Of a stretch of DNA of 64,000 nucleotides, positions 35,161 to 43,938 are shown one piece after another. The stretch lies in assembly GCA_902776725.1 (NCBI GenBank), contig CACYQX010000004.1, positions 49,465 through 113,464 of the forward strand, written 5' to 3'. Under the pieces are notes generated by a model. It saw nothing but the letters and a program-made list of their open reading frames with translations, had not been told where the DNA came from and made no database searches. The translations under genes and the position numbers were made by a program. The DNA is from an uncultured Eubacteriales bacterium. GTDB taxonomy: Bacteria > Bacillota > Clostridia > Peptostreptococcales > Anaerovoracaceae. Numbering within the stretch: the first letter of the stretch is position 1; every line of letters begins with the position of its first letter.

Positions 35161-36882
35161 ATGAAAGATTTTAAAACTGCAATTGCTGAGATCATTTCGG
35201 AAAAAGTTGCGGAACTCTCGCTTGACGAAATCAAGGAAATGCTGGAGGTCCCACAGGATTCAAAGATGGGAGACTTTGCATTTCCGTGCTTTAAGCTTGC
35301 GAAGGTTATGAGAAAGGCTCCGCCTCAAATTGCGGTGGATATAGCGGAAGCGGTTTCGGAAAGCGGACTCTTTGATAAGGTTGAGCCGGTGAATGCATAT
35401 GTCAATATTTTTCTTCCAAAGAATGAGATAGCCGAAGAAACTCTAAGGGCGATCATGGAAGAGGGCGATGCATTCGGAACAACCGATAAAGGCGCTGGCA
35501 AAACCGTAATCGTAGAGTATAGCTCGCCGAATATAGCAAAGCCTTTCCATATCGGTCATATCAGATCGACGGTAATCGGAAATTCGATTTACAAAATCTA
35601 TAAGGCCCTCGGCTACGATATGATCAGAATCAATCATCTCGGCGACTACGGTACGCAGTTCGGCAAGATGATTTCCGCATACAGGCGTTGGGGAAACAAA
35701 GAAGATGTAGAGAAGGAACCAATTAAGACACTTCTTGGTTACTATACCAAATTCCACGAGGAGGCGGAGAGCGATCCTTCGCTCGAGGAAGAAGCGAGAC
35801 AGATATTTGCGAAACTGGAGAAGGGCGAGCCTGAGGAAGTTGAGCTCTGGCAGTGGTTCAGGGATGAGAGCCTAAAGGAATTCAACCGCGTTTACAAGAT
35901 GCTTGGAATAGAATTTGACTCGTATAACGGTGAGAGTTTCTATTCGGACAAGATGCCGAGATTTGAAAAAGAACTCGAAGAAAAGGGTTTATTGGTCGAG
36001 TCTCGCGGCGCGCAGGTTGTGGAGCTTGAGGAGTATGGACTCGGGACAGCGCTTATCAAGAAGAGCGACGGTAGTTCGCTATATATAACGCGAGACATTG
36101 CAGCAGCTGTCTATCGTAAAGAGACGTACGATTTCTATAAGAATATATATGTCGTTGCGTCGCAGCAGATGCTGCATTTCCAGCAGCTATTCAAGATTCT
36201 GGAGCTCATGGGGCATGAAGATGTGGCTGCGGGATGCACCCATGTTCCCTTTGGTCTTGTAAGCCTTGAAGACGGAACTATGTCGACGAGGCAGGGAAGG
36301 GTAGTATTCCTTGAAGATGTTCTTACGAGTGCGGTTGAAAAGACCAGAGAGATAATTGCGGAGAAGAATCCGGATGCGGAGAATATCGATGAGATCGCAG
36401 CGCAGGTTGGTATCGGCGCGGTTATCTTCAACGAGCTTTCCAACAACAGGATCAAGGACTATACGTTCAAATGGGAGACCGTTCTCAATTTTGACGGAGA
36501 GACGGGTCCCTATGTTCAGTATACGCACGCGAGATGCGCGAGTCTTTTAAGACGCGCGGGCGAAGACGTTATCTCAAGGGCAAAGGACCTTGGCGGAATC
36601 GACTACAGCCATATAGCATCCGACAATGCGCATGAACTCATAAAGCTCATTTACGCATACCCTTCGTATGTGGAACTTGCGGGTGAGAAGTACGAGCCGT
36701 CTGTCGTTACGAGGCATATCATAGATATCGCGCAGGCATTCAACAAGTTCTACCATGACGAGCATATAATCACGGATAACGAAGATGAAAAGATTGCCAA
36801 GATTGCGCTTGTAATCGCAACAAAGACGGTAATAAGGAACGGCCTTGCACTCCTTGGAATAGAAGCGCCTGAGCGCATGTAA
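35161..36882 (+). CDS. argS: Arginine-tRNA ligase
   Basis: A 573-residue class I synthetase. The N-terminal additional domain (about 1-110) is followed by the catalytic region EYSSPNIAKPFHIGHIRSTVIGN containing the HIGH motif, INHLGDYGTQFGK, and the region replacing KMSKS (MSTRQGRVVFLEDVL). The anticodon-binding domain (DALR) spans about 455-573. It has a weak GTAAGAGGTTTGTT leader as ribosome site, 20 bases after mutS2. Confidence 0.97.
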   Translation: MKDFKTAIAEIISEKVAELSLDEIKEMLEVPQDSKMGDFAFPCFKLAKVMRKAPPQIAVDIAEAVSESGLFDKVEPVNAYVNIFLPKNEIAEETLRAIMEEGDAFGTTDKGAGKTVIVEYSSPNIAKPFHIGHIRSTVIGNSIYKIYKALGYDMIRINHLGDYGTQFGKMISAYRRWGNKEDVEKEPIKTLLGYYTKFHEEAESDPSLEEEARQIFAKLEKGEPEEVELWQWFRDESLKEFNRVYKMLGIEFDSYNGESFYSDKMPRFEKELEEKGLLVESRGAQVVELEEYGLGTALIKKSDGSSLYITRDIAAAVYRKETYDFYKNIYVVASQQMLHFQQLFKILELMGHEDVAAGCTHVPFGLVSLEDGTMSTRQGRVVFLEDVLTSAVEKTREIIAEKNPDAENIDEIAAQVGIGAVIFNELSNNRIKDYTFKWETVLNFDGETGPYVQYTHARCASLLRRAGEDVISRAKDLGGIDYSHIASDNAHELIKLIYAYPSYVELAGEKYEPSVVTRHIIDIAQAFNKFYHDEHIITDNEDEKIAKIALVIATKTVIRNGLALLGIEAPERM

Positions 36883-36917
36883 TCCTTTTTGAGATCGTAT
36901 TTTGGTAATAAAGCGAT

Positions 36918-38024
36918 ATGAAAGACGAAATAAAACAAAAAGAAACAATCGAATCGACTTCGGGACGAATCAAGGATTATCTTCTTCCTTTTATGGAGGA
37001 ATACCTATTTGATCAGCTTACGGACGACTATCTCGAGAAGATAGAGATGAAGGATATCCTGAGCAGTGTTCCGGTTCCGTTTAAGAAGACCGAGCTTGCA
37101 AATCTCACGGGTATTAATCTTGCGAGAAGCATGGCGGCTGTCATAGGCTGCGATCCTGACTTTGAATATGCGCCGGCATACAAGGAATTTATAGAAAGAG
37201 CTTTTCGCGGAGACTTTGTTAAACCGCTGATAGGAGAGGGACTCGAACTTGCGGAGAAGGGTGAGTTTGAGAGGGCATGCCTTTTATTCAGGGCGGCCAT
37301 AAACATCGCTCCCGAGAATAGCGATGCACTCTATTGCTATGCCAGAGCCTGTCGCGATTGTTATGAGTCGGGCGAAGGCGAAGAATATGTCGGGAGATTC
37401 AAGGCGGAATCGCTTGAGTCCTTTGAGAAGCTGACGGTGATGGCACCGGAATTCGAGATGGGCTATTATTATCTCGGGTATGCTTATTTGAATCTCGGAT
37501 TGTACATCAAAGCCAAGCTGACGTTTGAGACGTTCATGAATCTGACGGATGACGAGCATCTCGAAAAGGCGATTGCAAAGATTCCGGACGGTGCGCCGAT
37601 AACGGGCAGCTCTCTCACAGAAGAGTGGAAGGGGCTTCGCGAGGAGGTTTCGGGCTGGATTGCAAAGCTCGATGAGCCGGTCAAGATTGAAACGGCATAC
37701 AACCAGGTTCTTGCGGGAAGGTATGAACAGGGTATAGAGATGCTCGAGCCATACGTGGAAAACGAGGCATATAATAATTGGTGGCCGCTGTATTTCTATC
37801 TGGGAGTGTCGTATGAGGCGCTCTCAAACGATGAGAAGGCAGAGTGGGCATATAAGAAGGTCCTGGAACTCTCTCCGAGCAATACTGATGCGATGGAAGG
37901 ACTCATCAGAATAGGGCACTCCACGGGCGACGAAGACCTCGTCTCCAAATATGAAGACAAGATAAAAGTCGTGCAGCGTAACCGCGAGGAAGAACGCGCG
38001 GCAAAGAATAAGAATTACAATTAG
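36918..38024 (+). CDS. TPR-repeat protein of unknown function
   Basis: A 368-residue soluble protein without signal peptide. The N-terminal ~105 residues are unassigned, with a helical, charged start. TPR-like pairs are readable at about 108-150 (LELAEKGEFERACLLFRAAINIAPENSDALY), 178-205 (YYLGYAYLNLGLYIKAKLTFE) and 297-330 (YLGVSYEALSNDEKAEWAYKKVLELSPSN). The C-terminus is a charged helix. It follows argS by 35 bases with no ribosome site of note and precedes a strong bidirectional terminator. It is probably a protein-protein interaction scaffold; no function is assigned. Confidence 0.7.
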   Translation: MKDEIKQKETIESTSGRIKDYLLPFMEEYLFDQLTDDYLEKIEMKDILSSVPVPFKKTELANLTGINLARSMAAVIGCDPDFEYAPAYKEFIERAFRGDFVKPLIGEGLELAEKGEFERACLLFRAAINIAPENSDALYCYARACRDCYESGEGEEYVGRFKAESLESFEKLTVMAPEFEMGYYYLGYAYLNLGLYIKAKLTFETFMNLTDDEHLEKAIAKIPDGAPITGSSLTEEWKGLREEVSGWIAKLDEPVKIETAYNQVLAGRYEQGIEMLEPYVENEAYNNWWPLYFYLGVSYEALSNDEKAEWAYKKVLELSPSNTDAMEGLIRIGHSTGDEDLVSKYEDKIKVVQRNREEERAAKNKNYN

Positions 38025-38053
38025 GAAGGCAATAAAGAGCAATAAAAAAATAA

Positions 38054-38083
38054 AAAAGAGCGTATCGATTGATACGCTCTTTT
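38054..38083. terminator. Bidirectional terminator between convergent genes
   Basis: Perfect 13-bp stem AAAAGAGCGTATC / GATACGCTCTTTT with loop GATT, A-rich on the left and T-rich on the right, so it can serve both the TPR gene (plus) and the lipoprotein gene (minus). Confidence 0.92.
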
Positions 38084-38088
38084 GGTTT

Positions 38089-39255
38089 TTATTCGATTGT
38101 TACCCAGCCGCCGAGGTTTCCGGAAGCCCAGCCAATCCATGTCTTACCCGGGTTGAGCTTAACGATTTCGCCGTTGGTGTCCTTAAGGACGAGTTTGCCG
38201 TCCTCTACGGACCAGATGATGTCCATCACTGTTCCCTGGCTTGCGAGTTTTCCTTCGCCGCCGGAGAGCCAGTAATTGCAATAGGTTATGCCACCTGCCG
38301 ACTTGTAGATATATTCCGTGGTATCAAAGAGAACAAGTATATTTTCTCTCGTCAAATCGTTGTAGAAGTCATTGGTGTGATAGAGTTTGTCTTCCTCGGA
38401 ATATGTCCACGTCTTTGTCCAGCTGCGTCCGGAGATTCCGACATAGATGGTATTGCATGGTGTATCGCTAAGTGGAGCAGCCTCTTTGTTAAACTCCAGT
38501 TTGCTTATTCTTTCAGGATCCAGTTCATCTCGATAGCCGTATTCGCTTATAACCGCGGGGAGATTATCTCCGTAGAGGATTCCCGTGTGTTCCAAAGCGA
38601 CGTTTCTATCATTTGAGCGACCGAAGAGAGGGGTGCTGGCATAGAAGGCCATCTGGTTGATATTGTTTACTCCGTCTTGCGATATTACGCTGTCCGCTCC
38701 TTGGTAGTCGTAGGTAGTTGTGCTTTGTCCCCAGTGAATGAAGATGCTGTCAAAGAGTTCCGAGAATCTAACAAAGGGCGGGCGTGCGCTTCTTGTTGGA
38801 CCTACTATATCCGGAACGGAAGTATAGTCCGCGAAGAACCAAAGCGTTCTTGTGATTCCGTATTCAACCTCTCCTTCGAGGATGATGTCCGGAGCCTTTT
38901 CCGGATCGTCCATTCCCCACTGCGGACGAGCATCTTCGGAGTTCTCAACGACGATTGCTACAACGCGCTTGCCTATGGCTTCTTCCTTCATCGGAAGTCC
39001 GGTGAGTGGGTTTCGCCTAGCCAGTTCTTCGGCTTCCTTCTTTGCCGCTTCCTCGGCAGCCTTGCGGGCAGCCTCTTCTTCAGCGGCCTTGCGTGCGGCT
39101 TCTTCTTCTGCCTTCTTTGCAGCTTCCTCAGCGGCTATCTCTTCAGCCGTGGGGCCTTCTTCCTTCTTGCTGCAGCCGACGAGCGACATCAGCGAAAAGG
39201 CTATGGTGAGTACGAGCAGAATAGAAATGATTTTTCTGACGGTTTGTTTTTTCAT
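38089..39255 (-). CDS. DUF3048 (YerB-like) lipoprotein with Ala/Glu/Lys-rich linker
   Basis: A 388-residue secreted lipoprotein. Signal peptide with basic start (MKKQTVRKII), hydrophobic core and lipobox LVGC (Cys at residue 28). Residues about 36-81 are a repeated AAEEEAARKA-type helix, probably a rigid spacer off the membrane. The DUF3048 N-terminal domain follows (NPLTGLPM, GPTRSARPPFVRFSELFDSIF, WGQSTTTYD), then the DUF3048 C-terminal domain (about 270-388). The family is widespread in Firmicutes; function is unknown. It ends at the shared terminator. Confidence 0.9.
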   Translation of the reverse strand: MKKQTVRKIISILLVLTIAFSLMSLVGCSKKEEGPTAEEIAAEEAAKKAEEEAARKAAEEEAARKAAEEAAKKEAEELARRNPLTGLPMKEEAIGKRVVAIVVENSEDARPQWGMDDPEKAPDIILEGEVEYGITRTLWFFADYTSVPDIVGPTRSARPPFVRFSELFDSIFIHWGQSTTTYDYQGADSVISQDGVNNINQMAFYASTPLFGRSNDRNVALEHTGILYGDNLPAVISEYGYRDELDPERISKLEFNKEAAPLSDTPCNTIYVGISGRSWTKTWTYSEEDKLYHTNDFYNDLTRENILVLFDTTEYIYKSAGGITYCNYWLSGGEGKLASQGTVMDIIWSVEDGKLVLKDTNGEIVKLNPGKTWIGWASGNLGGWVTIE

Positions 39256-39329
39256 AATTCAATCCCATATACTTTCTCTATATTTTCCCACCTGCCATGG
39301 TGCTTGTGAGAATGCGAATGTTAACAATT

Positions 39330-39358
39330 ATTATACACCTTTTTCCCATATATAGCAA
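39330..39358 (-). promoter_or_regulatory. Promoter of the DUF3048 gene
   Basis: On the minus strand TTGCTA (39358-39353), 17-nt spacer, TATAAT (39335-39330). It predicts a leader of about 68 nt. Confidence 0.7.
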
Positions 39359-39359
39359 A

Positions 39360-39378
39360 GGGCCGGCGAACCGGCCCC
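39360..39378 (-). terminator. Terminator of mgtE
   Basis: GGGCCGG / CCGGCCC with loop CGAA (TTCG on the minus strand). The following U tract is short, so termination may be partial. Confidence 0.65.
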
Positions 39379-39418
39379 AAATATAGTATAAGTTTGATTT
39401 TGTGAAAACAGCTCCCGC

Positions 39419-40792
39419 CTAGAACAAGAGGGCACTCGCGATTCCGAAGAATACGAGGAGAGACATGGCGTCTACCATGGTTGTGATGAACGGGCTTGCC
39501 ATAACGGCTGGGTCAAAGCCGAGCTTCTTGGCGCACATCGGAAGGGTGCAGCCTACGACCTTTGCCATAAGGACCGTGAGTGCAAGCGTTACGCAGACCA
39601 CGGCGGCTACCATTATCGTTACGCTCTCGTTTCCGAGGAGCATTCTGTCTACGAGAAGAATCTTTACAAAGCATGCGCATGCGAGAACCACGCCGCACAT
39701 CACAGCGGTCTTGATTTCCTTCCATATTACGGACGGCAAATCGGAAAAGTCGAGTTCGCCGAGCGATATGGCGCGTATGATGGTTACTGACGACTGCGAC
39801 CCTGAGTTACCGCCTGTGTCCATTAGCATTGGGATAAATGCCGTGAGGACGACCTGAGCGGCGAGGGCGCTTTCAAATCCGTTGATGATCATGCCGGTGA
39901 ATGTGGCGGATACCATGAGGAGCATCAGCCACGGAATGCGCTGCTTGAAAAGGTCAAATGAATTTGACCTGATATAGCTCTTTTCGGACGGTGTCATACC
40001 ACCCATGATTTCGATATCCTCGGTGGCACCTTCCTGGATTACATCGAGGGCGTCGTCGAAGGTTACGATACCGACCATTCTGTCTTCCTGATCCACAACA
40101 GGGAGGGCGAGGAAGTTATATCTCGCGAGCTTCTGTGAAACCTCTTCGCTGTCATCGAGCGTGTTGACAGAGATAACGTTAGGCTCCATTATTTCTTCGA
40201 TTAATGTATCGTCGTTTGAAACGAGGAGCAGGTCCTTTAGAGATATGGAACCGAGGAGTTTTCTGTGGTCGGTTACATAGCAGGTATAGATTGTCTCTCT
40301 GTTAACGGCGGTTTTTCTGATCTTTGTTATTGCTTCCGCAACCGTCATATCGGGTCTCAGCGAGATATACTCGGTTGTCATGATGGATCCCGCTGAATCC
40401 TCGGGATATCTCAGGATTTCGTTTATTTCCTTGCGCATCTGAGGATCGGCCTGGGCGAGAATCCTCTTTACTACGTTTGCCGGCATCTCCTCGATGAGGT
40501 CAACCGCGTCATCGACGTAGATTTCTTCGAGTACTTCGCGGAGCTCGTGATCGGAGAAACCTTTGATGAGGACCTCCTGCATATCGGATTCCATCTCTAC
40601 AAAGGTCTCGGCAGCCTGGTCCTTTGGAAGCAATCTAAAGATGAGGGTAACGCTTTCTTCGTCGAACTCTTCGAGGACGAGGGCGATATCCGCAGGATTC
40701 ATTGTGACCAGAACGTCTTTGAGCGTTCGGTATTTTTTTCCTTCGATAAGTGCCATGAGCATGCTTTCGATGGTTACATTTACGTCTGCCAT
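39419..40792 (-). CDS. mgtE: Magnesium transporter MgtE
   Basis: A 457-residue Mg2+ channel. Domains: N-terminal MgtE_N superhelix (about 1-130), tandem CBS domains (about 135-255, EDSAGSIMTTEYISLRPDMTVAEAI; then ILDD-like EVSQKLARYNFLALPVVD), connecting helix and five membrane helices (about 285-457). The pore signature MDTGGNSGSQSSVTIIRAISLGEL is intact. The start on the minus strand at 40792 has AAGGAGGAGG upstream; the in-frame ATG at 40819 lies before that site. An M-box riboswitch with terminator precedes it. Confidence 0.96.
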   Translation of the reverse strand: MADVNVTIESMLMALIEGKKYRTLKDVLVTMNPADIALVLEEFDEESVTLIFRLLPKDQAAETFVEMESDMQEVLIKGFSDHELREVLEEIYVDDAVDLIEEMPANVVKRILAQADPQMRKEINEILRYPEDSAGSIMTTEYISLRPDMTVAEAITKIRKTAVNRETIYTCYVTDHRKLLGSISLKDLLLVSNDDTLIEEIMEPNVISVNTLDDSEEVSQKLARYNFLALPVVDQEDRMVGIVTFDDALDVIQEGATEDIEIMGGMTPSEKSYIRSNSFDLFKQRIPWLMLLMVSATFTGMIINGFESALAAQVVLTAFIPMLMDTGGNSGSQSSVTIIRAISLGELDFSDLPSVIWKEIKTAVMCGVVLACACFVKILLVDRMLLGNESVTIMVAAVVCVTLALTVLMAKVVGCTLPMCAKKLGFDPAVMASPFITTMVDAMSLLVFFGIASALLF

Positions 40793-40824
40793 TCTGCCTC
40801 CTCCTTTCAAGTTCCACAAAAGAA

Positions 40825-41048
40825 AAACCGCGGCTCATGTAGGCGCCGCGGCAGAAAAATCAAAGCCATAAACTTTGTTATATCTACCGTACAAGCTTTA
40901 GCGTCGCGGGGCGATGAAACTGCATTAGATGATACCTTGGATTCGATATCAACTGCTCAAACCAACTCGTGGTGTCTCCACCACTTCGCGGCAGCAGCCC
41001 TTATCCCCAGCGGTAGCCTTACCTACCGGAAAATCTATAAGATTGCCA
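40825..41048 (-). ncRNA. M-box (ykoK) Mg2+ riboswitch with transcription terminator
   Basis: Read on the minus strand, GGTAGGTAAGGCTACC (41027-41012), CTGCTGCC, GGAGACACC, AATGCAG and GACGCTAAAGCTTGTACG match the conserved M-box pieces in order. It is followed by an intrinsic terminator, CCGCGGC / GCCGCGG (40851-40828) plus TTTTTCTTTT. The location before mgtE is classical: high Mg2+ should favour termination. Boundaries are approximate. Confidence 0.93.
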
Positions 41049-41054
41049 ATAGGT

Positions 41055-41083
41055 AGTTTATGCCAAGAACATTGGTATGTCAA
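41055..41083 (-). promoter_or_regulatory. Promoter of the M-box/mgtE transcript
   Basis: Minus strand TTGACA (41083-41078), 17-nt spacer, TAAACT (41060-41055). The predicted start near 41048 lies just before the M-box. Confidence 0.82.
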
Positions 41084-41115
41084 TACTTTTGGGAAAAGGT
41101 TTTGATAAAAAGTCT

Positions 41116-41144
41116 TTGAAAGAACGACCTTTTTTTGATAAAAT
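41116..41144 (+). promoter_or_regulatory. Promoter of the radical SAM gene
   Basis: TTGAAA (41116-41121), 17-nt spacer, TAAAAT (41139-41144), divergent from the mgtE promoter. Confidence 0.72.
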
Positions 41145-41178
41145 ATATTGCGGTTTTTCTTGAGAAAGAGGAGAATGG

Positions 41179-42060
41179 ATGCGTTACGAAGGCGACATAT
41201 ATAGACCTCCGAGCGAGGCATATAGTTATCTTATCCAGGTGACAATAGGATGCGCACATAACAAATGCACCTTCTGCAGCATGTATAAGGCTAAGGATTT
41301 CCGTGTGAGACCTATTGAAGAGGTAATCGAAGACCTTGAGCTTGCAAGAAAAACGTATAGCCGCGTAAGCAGGATTTTCCTCTGTGATGGCGATGCCCTT
41401 TGCCTCAAGACGGATAAACTGGTTGTGATTCTGGATAAAATCGCGGAACTCTTTCCGGAGTGTGAGAGAGTGGGTGTCTACGGAAGGGCGACCGATATAC
41501 TCCGTAAGACGGACTCGGAACTTAGACTTCTGGTGGAGCACGGACTAAAGATAGTTTACCTCGGAGCGGAGTCGGGATCCGATGAGGTCTTAAGAAGAAT
41601 CAACAAAGGCATTACGAGAGAAGATATTAAGGCGTCTGTAAGGAAAAGCGAGTGCGCCGGTCTCAAGACATCGGTTACCTTCATTTCGGGAATGGGAGGT
41701 CGCGAACTGTGGCGCGAGCATGCCGTGGAAACCGGAAGATTGATTTCGGAGATGGGTGCGTCATATGCGTCGCTTCTTACTTTGATGATTGATCCTGCTG
41801 CCCCGATATATGATGAGATAACAAGCGGGGCGTTTGAACTTCTCTCTGCGGAGGAAGTAATAGAAGAGACGAAACTGATGGTTGAAAGCATGATTCCATG
41901 GCAGACGGATGTGGAAACGGTATTTAGAAGCAATCACGCATCAAATTATTTCTCTCTAAAAGGAAACCTACCGCGCGATACCGGTGTCATGATAGAACAA
42001 CTGGAGTGCGCTGCAAACAATACGGATATACTTAAGGATGAATGCTTTAGGCGCCTATAA
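41179..42060 (+). CDS. Radical SAM protein, CX4CX2C type
   Basis: A 293-residue radical SAM enzyme. The iron-sulfur ligands are C25, C30 and C33 in GCAHNKCTFC, a CX4CX2C spacing rather than CX3CX2C; this spacing is seen in a known subfamily with GCxHNxCxFC. Further features are FLCDGDALCLKT, VGVYGRATDIL, YLGAESGSDEVLRRINKG (SAM-binding region) and GGRELWREHAVET. No second cluster domain is evident. GAGGAG precedes the ATG. The substrate is unknown. The next two genes follow closely on the same strand and may be co-transcribed. Confidence 0.88.
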   Translation: MRYEGDIYRPPSEAYSYLIQVTIGCAHNKCTFCSMYKAKDFRVRPIEEVIEDLELARKTYSRVSRIFLCDGDALCLKTDKLVVILDKIAELFPECERVGVYGRATDILRKTDSELRLLVEHGLKIVYLGAESGSDEVLRRINKGITREDIKASVRKSECAGLKTSVTFISGMGGRELWREHAVETGRLISEMGASYASLLTLMIDPAAPIYDEITSGAFELLSAEEVIEETKLMVESMIPWQTDVETVFRSNHASNYFSLKGNLPRDTGVMIEQLECAANNTDILKDECFRRL

Positions 42061-42102
42061 ATATGTGCTAAAGGGTGTGAACCGGGAGAATGGAGGAAAG
42101 AT

Positions 42103-42330
42103 ATGTCGTTTAAAAGAATCGTTGTCAAAATAGTTATGATGCTTCTTCTGTGGGCTGCACTGTTTGGCATGTTCAGCATTACCCAGAATGTACATCCGTG
42201 GGTTAGGGTTGCACTTGGCATCGCCATCTGCGGAGCCTATGTTCTTGCCCAGGTGGCGATTAACAGAAAGATGTATGGAATACCCAAGGATGAATCAAAG
42301 GGTTTGTTTAAGGACAAAGACAATAGATAA
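42103..42330 (+). CDS. Small membrane protein, unknown
   Basis: A 75-residue protein with two predicted membrane helices (about 8-27 and 34-53) and a charged cytoplasmic-like tail (KMYGIPKDESKGLFKDKDNR). GGAGGAAAGAT gives a strong ribosome site. It is not recognised. Its place between the radical SAM and FAD genes, with about 40-nt gaps, suggests a three-gene operon. Confidence 0.72.
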   Translation: MSFKRIVVKIVMMLLLWAALFGMFSITQNVHPWVRVALGIAICGAYVLAQVAINRKMYGIPKDESKGLFKDKDNR

Positions 42331-42365
42331 GCGACAAATAAAACTGCGAAAGAGGAAAGTGTAAT

Positions 42366-43742
42366 ATGGATTACGATGTAATAATAATCGGTGCGGGACC
42401 GGGCGGAATATTCTCGGCATACGAGCTCATGACAAAGGCGCCAAATCTAAAGGTCGTCGTATTTGAAGCGGGAACTTTTCTTGAGGACAGAATCTGTCCG
42501 ATCGATGGCGACAAGATCAAAGAATGCATCCATTGTAAGACCTGCGCTATCATGCGTGGATTCGGCGGAGCCGGAGCGTTCTCCGACGGAAAATACAATA
42601 TTACCAACGATTTTGGCGGAACGCTTTATGAGTATATCGGTCGCGAAAAAGCAATTGAACTCATGAACTACGTAGACGGAATCAATATGAGCCACGGAGG
42701 AGAGGGGACAAAACTCTTCTCGACGGCAGGAAGTGCGTTTAAGCGTCTATGCATGCAGAACGGGCTTAGTCTTCTCGATGCTTCGGTCAGACATCTCGGA
42801 ACCGACATAAATTATGTGGTGCTTGAAAATCTTTATGCGGAGATGAAGGATAGGATTGAATTCCGTTTCAAGACCGCTGTAAATAAGATCAATGTCGAGG
42901 ACGGCGGATACAGCGTCGAATATGAAGGTCCTGACGGAAGCGGCAAGGCATCCGCGAAAAAATGCATCGTTTCCGTAGGAAGAAGCGGAAGCAAATGGAT
43001 GGAGCAGGTCTGCGAGGATCTCGGAATCGAGACCAAGAGCAACCGAGTTGATATCGGAGTGCGCGTTGAACTTCCCGCAGAAATCTTCTCGCATATAACG
43101 GATGAGCTCTATGAGAGCAAGATTGTATATAGAACCAAGAAGTATGAGGATCGCGTGCGTACATTCTGCATGAATCCAAACGGCATCGTTGTAAATGAAA
43201 ACACCAACGGAATCGTAACCGTTAATGGGCATAGCTTTGAGGATGCGGATAAGAAGACGCAGAATACGAACTTTGCTCTTTTGGTTGCAAAGCATTTTTC
43301 GCTGCCGTTCAAGGACAGCAACGGATATGGAGAAAGCATTGCAAGGCTATCCAATATGCTGGGCGGAGGCGTTTTGGTTCAGAGGTTTGGAGATCTTGAG
43401 AGGGGACATAGGAGCACGGAGAAGAAAATCAACGAATGCTCAGTACGTCCTACGCTTGCGGCTACAGCCGGAGATCTTTCGCTGGTTCTTCCAAAGAGAA
43501 TACTCGACGGCATTATCGAAATGATTTACGCGCTCGACAAGATTGCTCCGGGAACGGCGAATGACGACACGCTTCTCTACGGAGTAGAGGTCAAGTTCTA
43601 CAATATGGAGGTAAGCCTCAACGAAAAGCTCGAAACACGTTATCCGGGCCTTTATGTAATAGGCGACGGAAGCGGGGTTACACATTCGCTTTCACACGCA
43701 TCCGCGAGCGGCATATACGTGGCAAGAGACATTATAGGCTAG
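42366..43742 (+). CDS. NAD(P)/FAD-dependent oxidoreductase (COG2509-like)
   Basis: A 458-residue flavoprotein. The N-terminal dinucleotide site is IIIGAGPGGIFSAYEL (about 6-21); the closing FAD motif is GLYVIGDGSGVTHSLSHASASGIYVARDI (about 427-455). Four Cys in RICPIDGDKIKECIHCKTCAIMRGFGGAGAFSDGK (about 42-76) could form a metal or iron-sulfur site and are typical of this dehydrogenase group. Reaction and substrate are unknown. GAGGAAAGTGTA precedes the ATG. No clear terminator follows. Confidence 0.83.
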   Translation: MDYDVIIIGAGPGGIFSAYELMTKAPNLKVVVFEAGTFLEDRICPIDGDKIKECIHCKTCAIMRGFGGAGAFSDGKYNITNDFGGTLYEYIGREKAIELMNYVDGINMSHGGEGTKLFSTAGSAFKRLCMQNGLSLLDASVRHLGTDINYVVLENLYAEMKDRIEFRFKTAVNKINVEDGGYSVEYEGPDGSGKASAKKCIVSVGRSGSKWMEQVCEDLGIETKSNRVDIGVRVELPAEIFSHITDELYESKIVYRTKKYEDRVRTFCMNPNGIVVNENTNGIVTVNGHSFEDADKKTQNTNFALLVAKHFSLPFKDSNGYGESIARLSNMLGGGVLVQRFGDLERGHRSTEKKINECSVRPTLAATAGDLSLVLPKRILDGIIEMIYALDKIAPGTANDDTLLYGVEVKFYNMEVSLNEKLETRYPGLYVIGDGSGVTHSLSHASASGIYVARDIIG

Positions 43743-43864
43743 GCGAGGGCTCAAGTGTTGTGACAAATGCCGATGCTTGTCAGAATCGCATTTAAATCAG
43801 TGAACATAAAATGGTTCAAATGTATTTTTTAACAAGATAAAGTGAGAAAGCATTAAAGTTTTTG

Positions 43865-43919
43865 TTGAAAACCAATATATAATAGGCTAAAATAGGGATA
43901 AAGTTATTATCTCTATTTT
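43865..43919 (+). promoter_or_regulatory. yfcC promoter overlapped by a 13-bp inverted repeat
   Basis: TTGAAA (43865-43870), 17-nt spacer, TAAAAT (43888-43893). A 13-bp inverted repeat, AAAATAGGGATAA (43889-43901) / TTATCTCTATTTT (43907-43919) with one G-U/mismatch position, starts inside the -10 and covers the likely transcription start. This position fits a repressor operator. Neither ArgR nor another named box is matched convincingly. Confidence 0.6.
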
Positions 43920-43938
43920 TAGTTCTAGGAGGAGACAA

